Assembly (NCBI GenBank): GCA_002863155.1 | Contig: PKED01000118.1 | Coordinates: forward strand, 1 to 51,260 | DNA from: Sphingomonadaceae bacterium | GTDB taxonomy: Bacteria > Pseudomonadota > Alphaproteobacteria > Sphingomonadales > Sphingomonadaceae | Length of the DNA: 51,260 nt | Direction of reading: 5' to 3' | Part shown: positions 8,353-18,205 of the stretch, piece after piece | Position numbering within the stretch: position 1 is the first letter of the stretch | Layout of the letters: each line of letters starts with the position of its first letter | Notes under the pieces: model-generated | Seen by the model: the letters and a program-made list of their open reading frames with translations, nothing else | Told to the model about the DNA's origin: nothing | The model's database searches: none | Translations under genes and position numbers: made by a program

Positions 8353-11115
8353 ATGCATCGCAGCACCAAATCCGTGATCGTCGACCGGGCGCTGAGCGTC
8401 AGCCTCCGCGCGCTTGCGGCCGGATTGATGGCGACGACCGCCACTGCCGCCTTCGCGCAGGATGCGCCCGCCGCAGACACCGCACCGGCGGACGATGAGG
8501 ACAAGGTCGACGTCGTCGTCACCGGGTTCAAGCGCTCGCTCGAAAGCGCGACGAACACCAAGAAGCGCACCGACCAGATCATCGAATCGGTGACCGCCGA
8601 AGATATCGGCAAGCTGCCCGACGCGTCGATCGCCGAATCGATCGCCCGCCTGCCGGGTCTCACCTCGCAGCGCCTGAACGGCCGCGCCAACGTCATCTCG
8701 ATCCGCGGCTTCGGTCCCGATCTGTCGACGACGCTCCTCAACGGCCGCGAGCAGACGTCGACCGGCGACGCACGCGCGGTCGAGTTCGACCAGTATCCGT
8801 CGGAAGTCGTCAGCCAGGTCGTTGTCTACAAATCGCCGACCGCATCGCTGATCGGGCAGGGCCTGGCCGGTACGGTCGACATCCGCACGATCCGCCCGCT
8901 CGACGTGGGCAAGCGCGTGCTCGCATTCGGTGCGCGCGGCATCAATGCCGACCTGGGTGCGCTCAATGCCGGGTCGACAGACCTCGGCTACCGGGTCAAT
9001 GGCACCTATGTCGACAAGTTCTTCAACGACACGCTTGGTGTCGCGCTGGCAGCATCCTATGTCGATGAACCCTATCAGACGCAGGAGTTCAACTCCTGGG
9101 GCTATGCCGGCAATGGCACCGCCGCCAGCCCTTTCCTGATCGGCGGCAACCGTTCATTCGTCCGTTCGACCACGCTCAAGCGCTTCGGCTTTGTCGGTAC
9201 GGTGCAGTGGCGTCCGCGTCCCGAACTGACCGTCACGCTCGACGGTTTCTACTCGGATTTCCGTGATAACCAGATCGGTCGCGGCATTGAATTGCCGCTT
9301 GGCTTTGGTGGCGGCTTCAACGTGCAAGGGCCCATCAATACCACCGTCCAGAATGGCATTGTCACATCGGGTACGTTCACCAACGTCCGCGGCGTGGTGC
9401 GCAACGATCCGGCAGAGCGCAATGCGCAGTTGGCGTCGGCAGGCTTTAATGCTTCGTGGAAGGGCAATGACGGCTGGAACGCCTGGTTCGACTTCGGCTA
9501 TTCGCGTACCGACCGCAACGAGCTAATCTTCGAAAGCTATTCGGGTACCGGCTTCAACGGGGACGATGCGGTCCTCCCGGCTTTCCCGAACGGCACCAGC
9601 CCGGCAGATTCGATCGGGTTCGTGCTGCGCAACAGTGGTGCCTTCTACAGCAGCACGCTGAATTACAGCGATCCGAATCTGATTCGCCTGACCGATCCGC
9701 TCGGCTGGGGCGGCGGCGTGACGCCGCAGGCGGGCTATTACAACAACCGCATCGTTCAGGACGATCTGCAGCAATACCGGCTCCAGATCGAGCATGAGTT
9801 CGGCAGCGATTTCTTCTTGAAGTCGATCCAGTTCGGGCTCGGCTATATCGATCGCGGCAAGTCGCTGGTGCCCGATGAAGCGTTCATCCGGCTCGCCAAC
9901 GGCGCGACGTCGCTCGCCATCCCCAACCAGTTCCTGCTTGCACCGACGCAGCTGACCTATCTCGGCCTTGGTCCGGTGGTCAGCTATGATCCGCGCCAGC
10001 TGCTGACGGCCGGCGTGCTGACGCTGGAAGGGCGTGGCCTCACCCAGGACGTTCAGCAGAAGGCCTACCGGATCTCCGAAAGGCTGCTGCAGGGCTATAT
10101 CCAGGGCAATCTGCAGGGCCAGCTGGGCCCAGCAGAGATCACCGGCAATTTCGGCCTGCAGGTGGTGATCACCAACCAGTCGTCGTCGGGTCTGGTCTTC
10201 CTCAACGGCCAAGCCACGCCGCTTGAGCTTGGCGCCAACTACACCGATCTGCTGCCGAGTCTGAACATCTCGGCGCGGTTCCCGAACGACTTCGTCGTCC
10301 GCTTCGCTGCGGCGCGCGAAATCCAGCGGCCGCGGCTTGACGATCTGCGCGTGGCGATCGGCTATGGCTTCAACAATCAGTCGGGCTTGATCGAAGGCGG
10401 CGGCGGCAACCCGCTGCTCCAGCCCTATCGCGCCAATGCTTTCGATCTGAACTTCGAAAAATATTTCGGCGGCAAGGGTTTTGTGGCGATCCAGCTGTTC
10501 TACAAGCAGCTCGAAAGCTACATTTTTGGCGGTCGCTTCGCGTTTAATTATGCAGCGTTCCCGCCGCCACCGAATGTTCTGCCTACGACGCCCCCGATCG
10601 GCATCCTGAATGCGCCGGTCAATACCGGTGACGGCGAACTCTACGGCGTCGAACTATCGACGACGGTGCCGTTCGAGGTCATCACGCCGGCGTTGAGCGG
10701 TTTCGGTGTTACCGGCGGTGCCGGGTACAGCGTTTCGCGAATCCGCAACGATCAGGGTCAGTTCCAGGATATTCCCGGCTATTCGCGCTGGACCGCGAGC
10801 GGCACGCTGTTCTGGGAAAAGAGCGGCTTCTCGGTTCGCGGCAGCGTCCGTTACCGGTCGAGCTTCGTAGCAGAGGTGTCGGGCTTCGGCGCCAGCCGCG
10901 AGACTCGCTCGGCCGTTCCCGAGACCATCGTCGATGCACAGGTCGGCTATGATTTCGGCAAGGTCGGGCCGCTTGCCGGCTTGTCGGTGTACTTCCAGGC
11001 GCAGAACCTGACCAACGAGCGCTTCGCAACGATCCAGGGCGGCGATCCGCTGCGGGTACGTGACTATAGCATCTATGGCCGCCGCTATTATTTCGGGGCG
11101 GGCATCAAGTTCTGA
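8353..11115 (+). CDS. TonB-dependent outer-membrane receptor (oligosaccharide uptake)
   Basis: A 920-residue receptor. The signal peptide is cut near AFA|QD (after about residue 35), followed by a TonB-box-like VDVVVTG, a plug domain (about 60-180; IGKLPDASIAESIARLPGLTSQR, ISIRGFGPDLSTTLLNGRE) and a beta-barrel ending in a terminal Phe (YYFGAGIKF). This subgroup is typical of carbohydrate receptors in Caulobacter, Xanthomonas and sphingomonads. A strong ribosome site (GGGAGGGG) precedes the ATG. It is the first gene of the rightward run and lies just behind the probable LacI operator. Its substrate is inferred to be maltodextrins from the amylase and glucosidase genes downstream. Confidence 0.95.
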   Translation: MHRSTKSVIVDRALSVSLRALAAGLMATTATAAFAQDAPAADTAPADDEDKVDVVVTGFKRSLESATNTKKRTDQIIESVTAEDIGKLPDASIAESIARLPGLTSQRLNGRANVISIRGFGPDLSTTLLNGREQTSTGDARAVEFDQYPSEVVSQVVVYKSPTASLIGQGLAGTVDIRTIRPLDVGKRVLAFGARGINADLGALNAGSTDLGYRVNGTYVDKFFNDTLGVALAASYVDEPYQTQEFNSWGYAGNGTAASPFLIGGNRSFVRSTTLKRFGFVGTVQWRPRPELTVTLDGFYSDFRDNQIGRGIELPLGFGGGFNVQGPINTTVQNGIVTSGTFTNVRGVVRNDPAERNAQLASAGFNASWKGNDGWNAWFDFGYSRTDRNELIFESYSGTGFNGDDAVLPAFPNGTSPADSIGFVLRNSGAFYSSTLNYSDPNLIRLTDPLGWGGGVTPQAGYYNNRIVQDDLQQYRLQIEHEFGSDFFLKSIQFGLGYIDRGKSLVPDEAFIRLANGATSLAIPNQFLLAPTQLTYLGLGPVVSYDPRQLLTAGVLTLEGRGLTQDVQQKAYRISERLLQGYIQGNLQGQLGPAEITGNFGLQVVITNQSSSGLVFLNGQATPLELGANYTDLLPSLNISARFPNDFVVRFAAAREIQRPRLDDLRVAIGYGFNNQSGLIEGGGGNPLLQPYRANAFDLNFEKYFGGKGFVAIQLFYKQLESYIFGGRFAFNYAAFPPPPNVLPTTPPIGILNAPVNTGDGELYGVELSTTVPFEVITPALSGFGVTGGAGYSVSRIRNDQGQFQDIPGYSRWTASGTLFWEKSGFSVRGSVRYRSSFVAEVSGFGASRETRSAVPETIVDAQVGYDFGKVGPLAGLSVYFQAQNLTNERFATIQGGDPLRVRDYSIYGRRYYFGAGIKF

Positions 11116-11132
11116 CGTTCCTGGTTTACGAT

Positions 11133-11157
11133 CCCTCTGCCGCGGTGCGGCAGAGGG
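11133..11157 (+). promoter_or_regulatory. Intercistronic hairpin between receptor and first halogenase
   Basis: A perfect 11-bp stem (CCCTCTGCCGC / GCGGCAGAGGG) with a three-base GGT loop lies 17 bases after the receptor stop. No T-tract follows, so it is not a standard terminator. The 3' arm contains AGAGGG, the only good ribosome site for the GTG start at 11166. It could both protect the receptor mRNA 3' end and lower translation or expression of the downstream enzymes. Confidence 0.75.
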
Positions 11158-11165
11158 CGTAACGC

Positions 11166-12695
11166 GTGAAGAGTATGGTGATGACCGAGGCCAGTCGGCG
11201 CAATATCGTCATCATCGGCGGCGGGACGGCCGGGTGGATGGCGGCAGCGGCGCTGGCGCGGTTCGCCGGCCCGATCGCCAGCATCACCCTGATCGAATCC
11301 GACGAGATCGGCACCGTCGGCGTCGGCGAAGCCACGATCCCCCAGCTAAAACTGTTCAACGCCGGGCTGGGCATCGACGAGCCCGATTTCGTGCGCGCGA
11401 CGCAGGGCAGCTTCAAGCTCGGCATCGAATTCGCCGGCTGGGGCGCACCCGACCAGCGCTATATCCATGCGTTCGGCGCAGTCGGCCGGGGGATGGGGCT
11501 GCTGCCGTTCCACCATTACTGGCTGCGGCACCGCGCCGCCGGCGGTAGCGAGTCGCTCTGGGCCTTTTCCGCCGCCGCACAGGCCGCCGCCGCCAATCGC
11601 TTCGCGCCGCCGAACGACCAGCCGGGCCGCCTGCCGAGTGGCTATGACTATGCGTTTCACTTCGACGCCGGGCTCTACGCCGCCTATCTGCGCCGCTATG
11701 CCGAGGCGCGCGGCGTCGTGCGGATCGAAGGGCGGGTCGATCATGTCGCGCTGCGCAGCGGGGACGGCTTTGTCGAGAGCGTGACGCTCGCGGGTGGCCG
11801 AAATGTTGCAGGCGACCTGTTCGTCGACTGTTCGGGTTTCCGTGGCCTCGTGATCGAGCAGGCGCTGGCGGCGGGGTATGAGGATTGGTCGCACCTGTTG
11901 CCATGCAATCGCGCGCTGGCGGTGCCGTGCGCGCGCGCCGCGCCGCTCACGCCCTTCACCCGCGCGACCGCGCGCGAGGCGGGGTGGCAATGGCGGATCC
12001 CGCTCCAGCACCGCACCGGCAACGGCTATGTCTATTGCAGCGATTTCGTGAGCGACGATCACGCAGCGGCGACCCTGCTCGCCAATCTGGACGGCGTCCC
12101 GCTCGGCGACCCGCGCCCGCTGCGCTTCACGACCGGCAAGCGTCGCGCGGTCTGGGTGAAGAACTGCGTCGCGCTCGGCCTTGCCGCCGGATTCATGGAG
12201 CCGCTCGAATCGACGAGCATCCACCTCGTCCAGGCAGGCATCGCCCGGCTGCTCCACCTTTTCCCGTCGCGCGGCTTCGATGCCGCCGACATCGCGGAAT
12301 TCAACCGCCAGACCGATTTCGAATGGACTGCGATCCGCGATTTCCTGATGCTCCATTATCATGCGAATGGCCGTGACGGCGCGTTTTGGGCAGCGTGCCG
12401 GGACATGGCGATCCCGGACAGCCTCGCCCACAAGCTCGCACTGTTCCGCGCAAATGGCCGCCTGTTCCGCGACCATGAGGAACTGTTTACCGAAGTCGGC
12501 TGGTTGCAGGTGTTGATCGGCCAGGGCGTGATGCCCGCCGGCTATCACCCGCTTGCCGATCAACTTTCACCCCGGGAGCTTGCCGAATTCATGACCCTGT
12601 CCCAGCGCCATGTCGATCAAGTGGTGGGGCGTCTGCCCGATCATGCCGCCTTCATCGCCGCGCATTGCGCCGCCGACCAGCGGGTGGCGGCATGA
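11166..12695 (+). CDS. Flavin-dependent (tryptophan-type) halogenase family protein 1
   Basis: A 509-residue protein of the tryptophan halogenase family (PF04820). It has the FAD-binding GGGTAGW at residues 18-24, a Lys (K62) in GEATIPQLK aligning with the catalytic Lys of PrnA, the family hallmark WxWxIP (W274, W276, I278, P279) that prevents monooxygenase activity, and EPLEST (E348, S349), matching the PrnA Glu/Ser pair near the active site. All key residues are therefore present. No signal peptide. Start could be GTG 11166 or ATG 11175/11181. It overlaps the amylase start by ATGA. No flavin reductase gene is nearby. Substrate and actual halogenation are unknown. Confidence 0.9.
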   Translation: MKSMVMTEASRRNIVIIGGGTAGWMAAAALARFAGPIASITLIESDEIGTVGVGEATIPQLKLFNAGLGIDEPDFVRATQGSFKLGIEFAGWGAPDQRYIHAFGAVGRGMGLLPFHHYWLRHRAAGGSESLWAFSAAAQAAAANRFAPPNDQPGRLPSGYDYAFHFDAGLYAAYLRRYAEARGVVRIEGRVDHVALRSGDGFVESVTLAGGRNVAGDLFVDCSGFRGLVIEQALAAGYEDWSHLLPCNRALAVPCARAAPLTPFTRATAREAGWQWRIPLQHRTGNGYVYCSDFVSDDHAAATLLANLDGVPLGDPRPLRFTTGKRRAVWVKNCVALGLAAGFMEPLESTSIHLVQAGIARLLHLFPSRGFDAADIAEFNRQTDFEWTAIRDFLMLHYHANGRDGAFWAACRDMAIPDSLAHKLALFRANGRLFRDHEELFTEVGWLQVLIGQGVMPAGYHPLADQLSPRELAEFMTLSQRHVDQVVGRLPDHAAFIAAHCAADQRVAA

Positions 12696-14491
12696 TCCGT
12701 CGGCTGCTGCTCGCGCTTGCGCTTGGCGCGACCGCCGTCCCCGCCACGGCGCAGGATTATCGCACTCGCCTGCCCGAGGACGAGGTGATCTATTTCGTGC
12801 TGCCCGACCGCTTTGAAAATGGCGACCCGGCGAACGACCGCGGCGGGCTGAAGGGAGACCGGCTCAAGACCGGGTTCGATCCGGCTGCCAAGGGCTTTTA
12901 CCATGGCGGCGACCTGAAGGGGCTGATCAACCGGCTCGACTATATCCAGCATCTCGGTGCGACCGCGATCTGGGTCGCGCCGATCTTCAAGAACAAGCCG
13001 GTCCAGGGCCCGCCGGGCCAGGAATCGGCGGGCTATCACGGCTATTGGATCACCGATTTCACCCGCGTCGACCCGCATTTCGGCAGCAACGCCGATTTCA
13101 AGGCGCTGGTCGATGCAGCGCATGCGCGCGGCATGAAGGTCTATATGGACATCGTCGTGAACCATACCGCCGACGTGATCCAATATCGCGATTGCCCCGG
13201 CGACTGCGCTTATCGCGGCACCGCCGACTATCCGTTTTCGCGCCGTGGCGGCATCACCGGCGCGCCGATCAACCCCGGTTTTCTGGGCGACGGCGTCAAG
13301 ACGCCCGAGAATTTCGCGCGGTTGACCGACATGAATTTCGCCTATCAGCCCTATGTGCCAAAGGGCGAGGAACATGCCAAGGTCCCCGACTGGCTGAACG
13401 ACGTGCGCTATTACCACAATCGCGGCAATTCCTACTGGAAGGGCGAAAGCGTCGTTTATGGCGACTTTGTCGGGCTGGACGATGTCGCGACCGAAAATCC
13501 GCGCGTCGCGCAGGGGTTCATCGACATTTTCGGTCAATGGATCGACGATTTCGGCGTGGACGGCTTTCGCATCGACACGTCGAAGCACGTCAATTCCGAA
13601 TTCTGGCAGGCATTCGTGCCGGCCATGAAGGCGCGGGCCAAGGCGCGCGGCATTCCCAATTTCCACATCTTTGCCGAAGTGATGGTCGAGGGTACCGATA
13701 CCGCGACGCTGGCGCGGTACAACCGGACCGACACCTATGACACGCTCGACTTCGCCTTCACCTGGGCGGTCGTCCAAACGCTTGGCGGCAATGCCGGCTC
13801 GGAAGCGCTCGAGAAGCTGTTCGCGAACGATGTCGTGTACCGCGACGGCCCGGCGTCCGCGCGCGAGATGCCGACCTTTCTCGGCAATCACGACATCGCC
13901 CGCTTCGGAACGCATATCCGCGCGCAGCGGCCGGGCATCACCGATGACGAGCTGCTCGCGCGGGTGAAGCTGGCGCACGCGATGCTGCTGACCCTGCGCG
14001 GCGTGCCGACGATCTATTCGGGCGACGAGCAGGGTTTCGTCGGCGACGGCGGCGATCAGGACGCGCGCGAGGATATGTTCGCGTCGAAGGTCGCAACCTA
14101 TAACGACAATGCGCTGCTGGGCACCAAGTCGACCACGGCAAGGGCCAATTTCGACGAGGCGCACCCGCTTTACCGGCTGATCGCCGAACTCGCCAAGCTG
14201 CGCACGGCCGAGCCGGCGCTGCGGCGTGGCGACACCCGCGTGCTCGCCGCCGGCCAGAAGCCGGGGCTGTTCGCCGTCAGCCGCCACGACGCGGCAAGCG
14301 GCGACACGGTGCTGGCGATCTTCAACACCGCGACGACTCCGGTCGATGCGTCGCTGTCGATCGATCCCGCGATCGGCGCGCTCACCGCGCTGCGCGGGCA
14401 ATGTGCCGCCGCGCCCGCCGCGCCGGGTGCGCTCCGCGTCGCGCTCGCGCCGCTCGATTTCATGATCTGCAAGGTCCGTAAGCCCCAATGA
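12692..14491 (+). CDS. Secreted GH13 alpha-amylase family enzyme
   Basis: A 599-residue glycoside hydrolase family 13 enzyme with a signal peptide cut near ATA|QDY (residue 20), so periplasmic. The four GH13 regions are visible: DIVVNH (153-158), GFRIDTSKH with nucleophile D295, FAEV with acid/base E329, and FLGNHD with D401, followed by a C-terminal beta-sandwich. It should cut alpha-1,4 bonds in maltodextrins entering through the TonB receptor. The ATG overlaps the halogenase stop (ATGA), so translation is coupled. The longer frame from 12665 lacks a proper signal peptide and is rejected. Exact specificity (amylase, neopullulanase or cyclodextrinase) is not certain. Confidence 0.92.
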   Translation: MIRRLLLALALGATAVPATAQDYRTRLPEDEVIYFVLPDRFENGDPANDRGGLKGDRLKTGFDPAAKGFYHGGDLKGLINRLDYIQHLGATAIWVAPIFKNKPVQGPPGQESAGYHGYWITDFTRVDPHFGSNADFKALVDAAHARGMKVYMDIVVNHTADVIQYRDCPGDCAYRGTADYPFSRRGGITGAPINPGFLGDGVKTPENFARLTDMNFAYQPYVPKGEEHAKVPDWLNDVRYYHNRGNSYWKGESVVYGDFVGLDDVATENPRVAQGFIDIFGQWIDDFGVDGFRIDTSKHVNSEFWQAFVPAMKARAKARGIPNFHIFAEVMVEGTDTATLARYNRTDTYDTLDFAFTWAVVQTLGGNAGSEALEKLFANDVVYRDGPASAREMPTFLGNHDIARFGTHIRAQRPGITDDELLARVKLAHAMLLTLRGVPTIYSGDEQGFVGDGGDQDAREDMFASKVATYNDNALLGTKSTTARANFDEAHPLYRLIAELAKLRTAEPALRRGDTRVLAAGQKPGLFAVSRHDAASGDTVLAIFNTATTPVDASLSIDPAIGALTALRGQCAAAPAAPGALRVALAPLDFMICKVRKPQ

Positions 14492-16116
14492 ACGATATGC
14501 AGGCGATGGTTCCAACCGCCCGGATCGCGCGCGAATGGTGGCGCGGGGCGACCATCTACCAGATCTATCCCCGCAGCTTCGCCGATTCGAACGGCGACGG
14601 AGTCGGGGACTTGCCGGGGATTACCGCCCGGCTCGATCATATCGCCTCGCTGGGCGTCGATGCGGTGTGGCTGTCGCCCTTCTTCCCGTCGCCGATGAAG
14701 GATTTCGGCTATGACGTCAGCGATTATTGCGACGTCGATCCGATCTTCGGCACGCTGGCCGATTTCGATGCGCTGGTGGCGCGTGGGCATGAGCTCGGCC
14801 TGAAGATCATCATCGACCAGGTCTATGCCCATACCTCCGACCAGCATGGCTGGTTCGCCGAAAGCCGCTCGGGCCGCGATAACGCCAAGGCCGATTGGTA
14901 TGTCTGGGCCGATGCGAGGCCCGACGGTTCGCCGCCCAACAACTGGCAGTCGGTGTTCGGCGGCCCGGCCTGGACCTGGGACGCGCGGCGCGGCCAATAT
15001 TACATGCATAATTTCCTGAGCAGCCAGCCGCAGCTCAACGGGCACAATCCCGACGTCCAGCAGGCGTTGCTCGATACCGCCGCCTTCTGGCTCGATCGCG
15101 GCGTCGACGGTTTCCGGGTCGATGCGATCAACTTCGCGATGCACGACCCGGCGCTCACCGACAATCCGCCGGCACCGCCCAGCAATGCGCCGCGCACGCG
15201 CCCGTTCGATTTCCAGCTGCACGTCCATAACCAGTCGCATCCCGACATCCCCGCTTTCATCGAAAGGCTGCGCGCGCTGCTCGATCGCTATGGCGACCGG
15301 TTTACCGTTGCCGAGGTCGGGGGTGCCGACAGCGACCGCGAGATGAAGGCCTTCACAGCGGACGGGCGCCGGTTCAATTCGGCCTATGGCTTCGATTTCC
15401 TCTATGCCGATCGGCTGACGCCGGGGCTGGTGCGCGAAACCGCCGAGCGCTGGCCCGATGCACCCGATATCGGCTGGCCGAGCTGGGCCTTTTCCAACCA
15501 CGACGCCCCGCGCGCCGTCTCGCGCTGGGCGCCGCCGCATGCGCGCGATGCCTATGCACGAATGGCGATGCTGTTGCTGCTGTCGCTGCGCGGCGACGTC
15601 TTCCTCTATCAGGGCGAGGAGCTTGGCCTGACTCAGGTCGAGATCGGCTATGACGATCTGAAGGACCCCGAAGCGATCGCCAACTGGCCGCTGACGCTGG
15701 GCCGCGACGGCGCGCGCACGCCGATGCCATGGTGTCCGGATCGGGCGTCGCTCGGCTTTTCCGCAGGCACGCCGTGGCTGCCGCTCGGTGCCGACCATGC
15801 CGCGCTTGCGGTGGCGGTGCAGGAGCGTGACGACGGCTCGATGCTCGCGCTGACCCGGCGGCTGATCGCGCTGCGCCAGTCGAGCGATGCGCTGCTGGTC
15901 GGATCGATGCGCGTGATCGAGGCGTCGGACATGGTGCTGGCGTTCGAGCGCACGGTGCCCGGCGAGCGGCTGCTATGCGTCTTCAACCTGGGTGAAGAGC
16001 CGGTCGCGTGGCGGCCCGCCCAGCCGGATGCTTGGCGGGTGATCGAATCGGTCGGTGATGCCAGCGACTGGCGGCTTGGCGGGTTCGCCGGGCTGATTGC
16101 AGCTTATGTCGGGTGA
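14488..16116 (+). CDS. Cytoplasmic GH13 alpha-glucosidase (GH13_23-like)
   Basis: A 542-residue oligo-alpha-glucosidase without a signal peptide. The N-terminus (WWRGATIYQIYPRSFADSNG) is typical of the oligo-1,6-glucosidase/alpha-glucosidase branch. Nucleophile D212 (GFRVDAINF), acid/base E276 (FTVAEVGG) and D339 (FSNHD) are intact. Region I reads DQVYAHTSDQH, with Ala-His where most GH13 have Asn-His, as I recall for proteobacterial GH13_23 enzymes such as Xanthomonas XgtA. It should release glucose from maltose after inner-membrane uptake. The start codon overlaps the amylase stop (ATGA). Confidence 0.92.
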   Translation: MNDMQAMVPTARIAREWWRGATIYQIYPRSFADSNGDGVGDLPGITARLDHIASLGVDAVWLSPFFPSPMKDFGYDVSDYCDVDPIFGTLADFDALVARGHELGLKIIIDQVYAHTSDQHGWFAESRSGRDNAKADWYVWADARPDGSPPNNWQSVFGGPAWTWDARRGQYYMHNFLSSQPQLNGHNPDVQQALLDTAAFWLDRGVDGFRVDAINFAMHDPALTDNPPAPPSNAPRTRPFDFQLHVHNQSHPDIPAFIERLRALLDRYGDRFTVAEVGGADSDREMKAFTADGRRFNSAYGFDFLYADRLTPGLVRETAERWPDAPDIGWPSWAFSNHDAPRAVSRWAPPHARDAYARMAMLLLLSLRGDVFLYQGEELGLTQVEIGYDDLKDPEAIANWPLTLGRDGARTPMPWCPDRASLGFSAGTPWLPLGADHAALAVAVQERDDGSMLALTRRLIALRQSSDALLVGSMRVIEASDMVLAFERTVPGERLLCVFNLGEEPVAWRPAQPDAWRVIESVGDASDWRLGGFAGLIAAYVG

Positions 16117-16132
16117 TGCGGGAGCAAAACAC

Positions 16133-18205
16133 ATGCAACGATTGATCTTCACGCTGGTCCTGGCCGCCGCGCCGCCGCTGGGCGGAATCGCGATCGCGCA
16201 GGACGCGGCGGTGCAAGACCCCGCGCTCAAGCCGGTCGCGCAGGCGACGTCGCCGGGCAATATCGTGTCGGTCGCGCTCTACACCGACAATGATGGCCGC
16301 GTGGACTATACCGTCACCCGCAACGGCAAGCCGATCCTCGACCGATCGCGGCTCGGCTTCCTGTTCACCGATCAGCGCAAGCTCGAACGCAATCTCACCT
16401 TTGTTTCCGCAAAGATGCGCGATTCCGACAGCAGCTGGGATCAGCCCTGGGGCGAATGGAAGACGATCCGCAACCATTTCCGCGAACTCACGGTCCGCTT
16501 CCGCGAGACGAGCGGCGCCAAGCGGACGATGGACGTCGTCTTTCGCCTCTATGACGACGGGGTCGGCTTTCGCTACGAGTTCGACGAGAATTCGGGGATC
16601 GGCACCGCCAATATCGCTGATGAGCTGACCGAATTCGCCTTTACCCGCGGCGGCACGGCATGGTGGAAGCCGGCGTTCCTGTGGAACCGCGAGGAATATC
16701 TCTACGACAAGACGCCGCTGTCCGCCGTCGGCAACGCCGATACGCCGATCACGATCAAGCTCGACGACGGCACGCATGTCGCGCTGCACGAAGCGGCGCT
16801 GGTCGATTATTCGGGCATGGCGGTCTCGCGCACGCAGGGCAATACGCTCCGGGCCGCGCTGACGCCGGGCGCGGGGCGGCCCAAGGTGACGCGGTCGGGC
16901 GCGTGGCACACGCCGTGGCGCACGCTGATCATCGCCGATGACGCGGCCGGCATCTACATGAGCCATCTGATGCTCAACCTGAACGAGCCCAACAAGCTGG
17001 GCGACGTCAGCTGGTTCAAGCCCGGCAAGTTCGTCGGCGTGTGGTGGAACATGATCAAGGGCGACTGGAGCTGGGCGCGCGGCCCCAAGCACGGCGCCAC
17101 GACCGCCAACGTCAAGAAATATATCGATTTCGCTGCCGCCAATGGCATCCATGACGTGCTGGTCGAGGGGTGGAATGTCGGCTGGGACGGCGACTGGTTC
17201 GGCAATGGCAACGAGATGGACTTCGCCCAGCCGACCGCCGATTTCGACGCCGATGCGCTCGCCGCTTACGGCAAATCGAAAGGCGTGCGGCTGATCGGCC
17301 ATCACGAGACCGGCGGCGCCGCCAGCCATTACGAGAACCAGTTCGACAAGGCGTTCAAATTCGCCGCCGATCATGGCGAGATGGTCGTCAAGACCGGCTA
17401 TGTCACCGACGCCGGCCAGATCGAACGCGTCGATGCCGACGGCACCCGGTATCGCGAGTGGCACGAGGGGCAGTGGATGTCGAACCACTTCGTCCGGGTG
17501 GCACTGGCGGCCGCCAAGTATCGCGTGGCGTTCGACAGCCATGAACCGATCAAGGGCACCGGGCTCCAGCGCACCTATCCCAACTGGGTCGCGCGTGAAG
17601 GATCGCGCGGGATGGAATATAACGCCTGGGGCGCCAAGAACCCGCCCGAGCACGAGGCCAATCTGGTCTTCACCCGCATGCTCGAAGGCCCGATGGATTT
17701 CACGCCCGGCGTCCTGAGCCTGACCGGCCAGAGCGGCAGCGCGATCATGTCGACCGAGGCGAAGCAGCTCGCGCTGTACGTCGTGCTCTATTCGCCGGTG
17801 GTGATGGCCGCCGACACGCCCGAAAACTATGCGCAGCACATGGACGCCTTTCAGTTCATCAAGGACGTGCCGACCGATTGGGAGGAAACGCGCGTCCTGA
17901 ACGGCGAGGTGGGCGATTACGTGACCATCGCGCGCAGGGTGCGGGGCGGGCAGGACTGGTATCTCGGCGCGGTCGGCGACGAGCAGGCGCGCACGCTGCA
18001 GGTGAAGCTCGATTTCCTCGATCCGCGAACCCGTTATGTCGCGCAGATCTATCGCGACGGCGCCGACGCCGACTACCGGACCGACAAGCGTCATTCGATC
18101 GTGATCGAGCGCAAGGACGTGTCGGCTGGCGACACGCTGACGCTGGCGCTGGCGCCGGGCGGCGGCCAGGCGATCCGCTTCGTGGCGATGAAGAAGAAGA
18201 AATGA
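16133..18205 (+). CDS. GH97 alpha-glucosidase (SusB-like), periplasmic
   Basis: A 690-residue glycoside hydrolase family 97 enzyme, the family of Bacteroides SusB. The signal peptide MQRLIFTLVLAAAPPL... is cut near AIA|QD. An N-terminal beta-sandwich (about 40-290) precedes a TIM barrel (about 290-580; LVEGWNVGWDGDW, IGHHETGG, FDSHEPIKGTGLQRTYPN, SRGMEYNAWG) and a C-terminal beta domain. Glutamates in HHET and SHEP suggest the inverting alpha-glucosidase subgroup. It probably releases glucose in the periplasm, matching the FucP-type carrier at the end of the operon. Ribosome site GGGAG before ATG 16133. It ends in four lysines, overlapping the next start. Confidence 0.93.
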   Translation: MQRLIFTLVLAAAPPLGGIAIAQDAAVQDPALKPVAQATSPGNIVSVALYTDNDGRVDYTVTRNGKPILDRSRLGFLFTDQRKLERNLTFVSAKMRDSDSSWDQPWGEWKTIRNHFRELTVRFRETSGAKRTMDVVFRLYDDGVGFRYEFDENSGIGTANIADELTEFAFTRGGTAWWKPAFLWNREEYLYDKTPLSAVGNADTPITIKLDDGTHVALHEAALVDYSGMAVSRTQGNTLRAALTPGAGRPKVTRSGAWHTPWRTLIIADDAAGIYMSHLMLNLNEPNKLGDVSWFKPGKFVGVWWNMIKGDWSWARGPKHGATTANVKKYIDFAAANGIHDVLVEGWNVGWDGDWFGNGNEMDFAQPTADFDADALAAYGKSKGVRLIGHHETGGAASHYENQFDKAFKFAADHGEMVVKTGYVTDAGQIERVDADGTRYREWHEGQWMSNHFVRVALAAAKYRVAFDSHEPIKGTGLQRTYPNWVAREGSRGMEYNAWGAKNPPEHEANLVFTRMLEGPMDFTPGVLSLTGQSGSAIMSTEAKQLALYVVLYSPVVMAADTPENYAQHMDAFQFIKDVPTDWEETRVLNGEVGDYVTIARRVRGGQDWYLGAVGDEQARTLQVKLDFLDPRTRYVAQIYRDGADADYRTDKRHSIVIERKDVSAGDTLTLALAPGGGQAIRFVAMKKKK

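Noticed and set aside
15983..18094. Long open frame antisense to the GH97 gene (703 codons)
   Set aside because: Arg/His/Asp-rich composition without folds or motifs; the sense frame encodes a complete GH97 enzyme.
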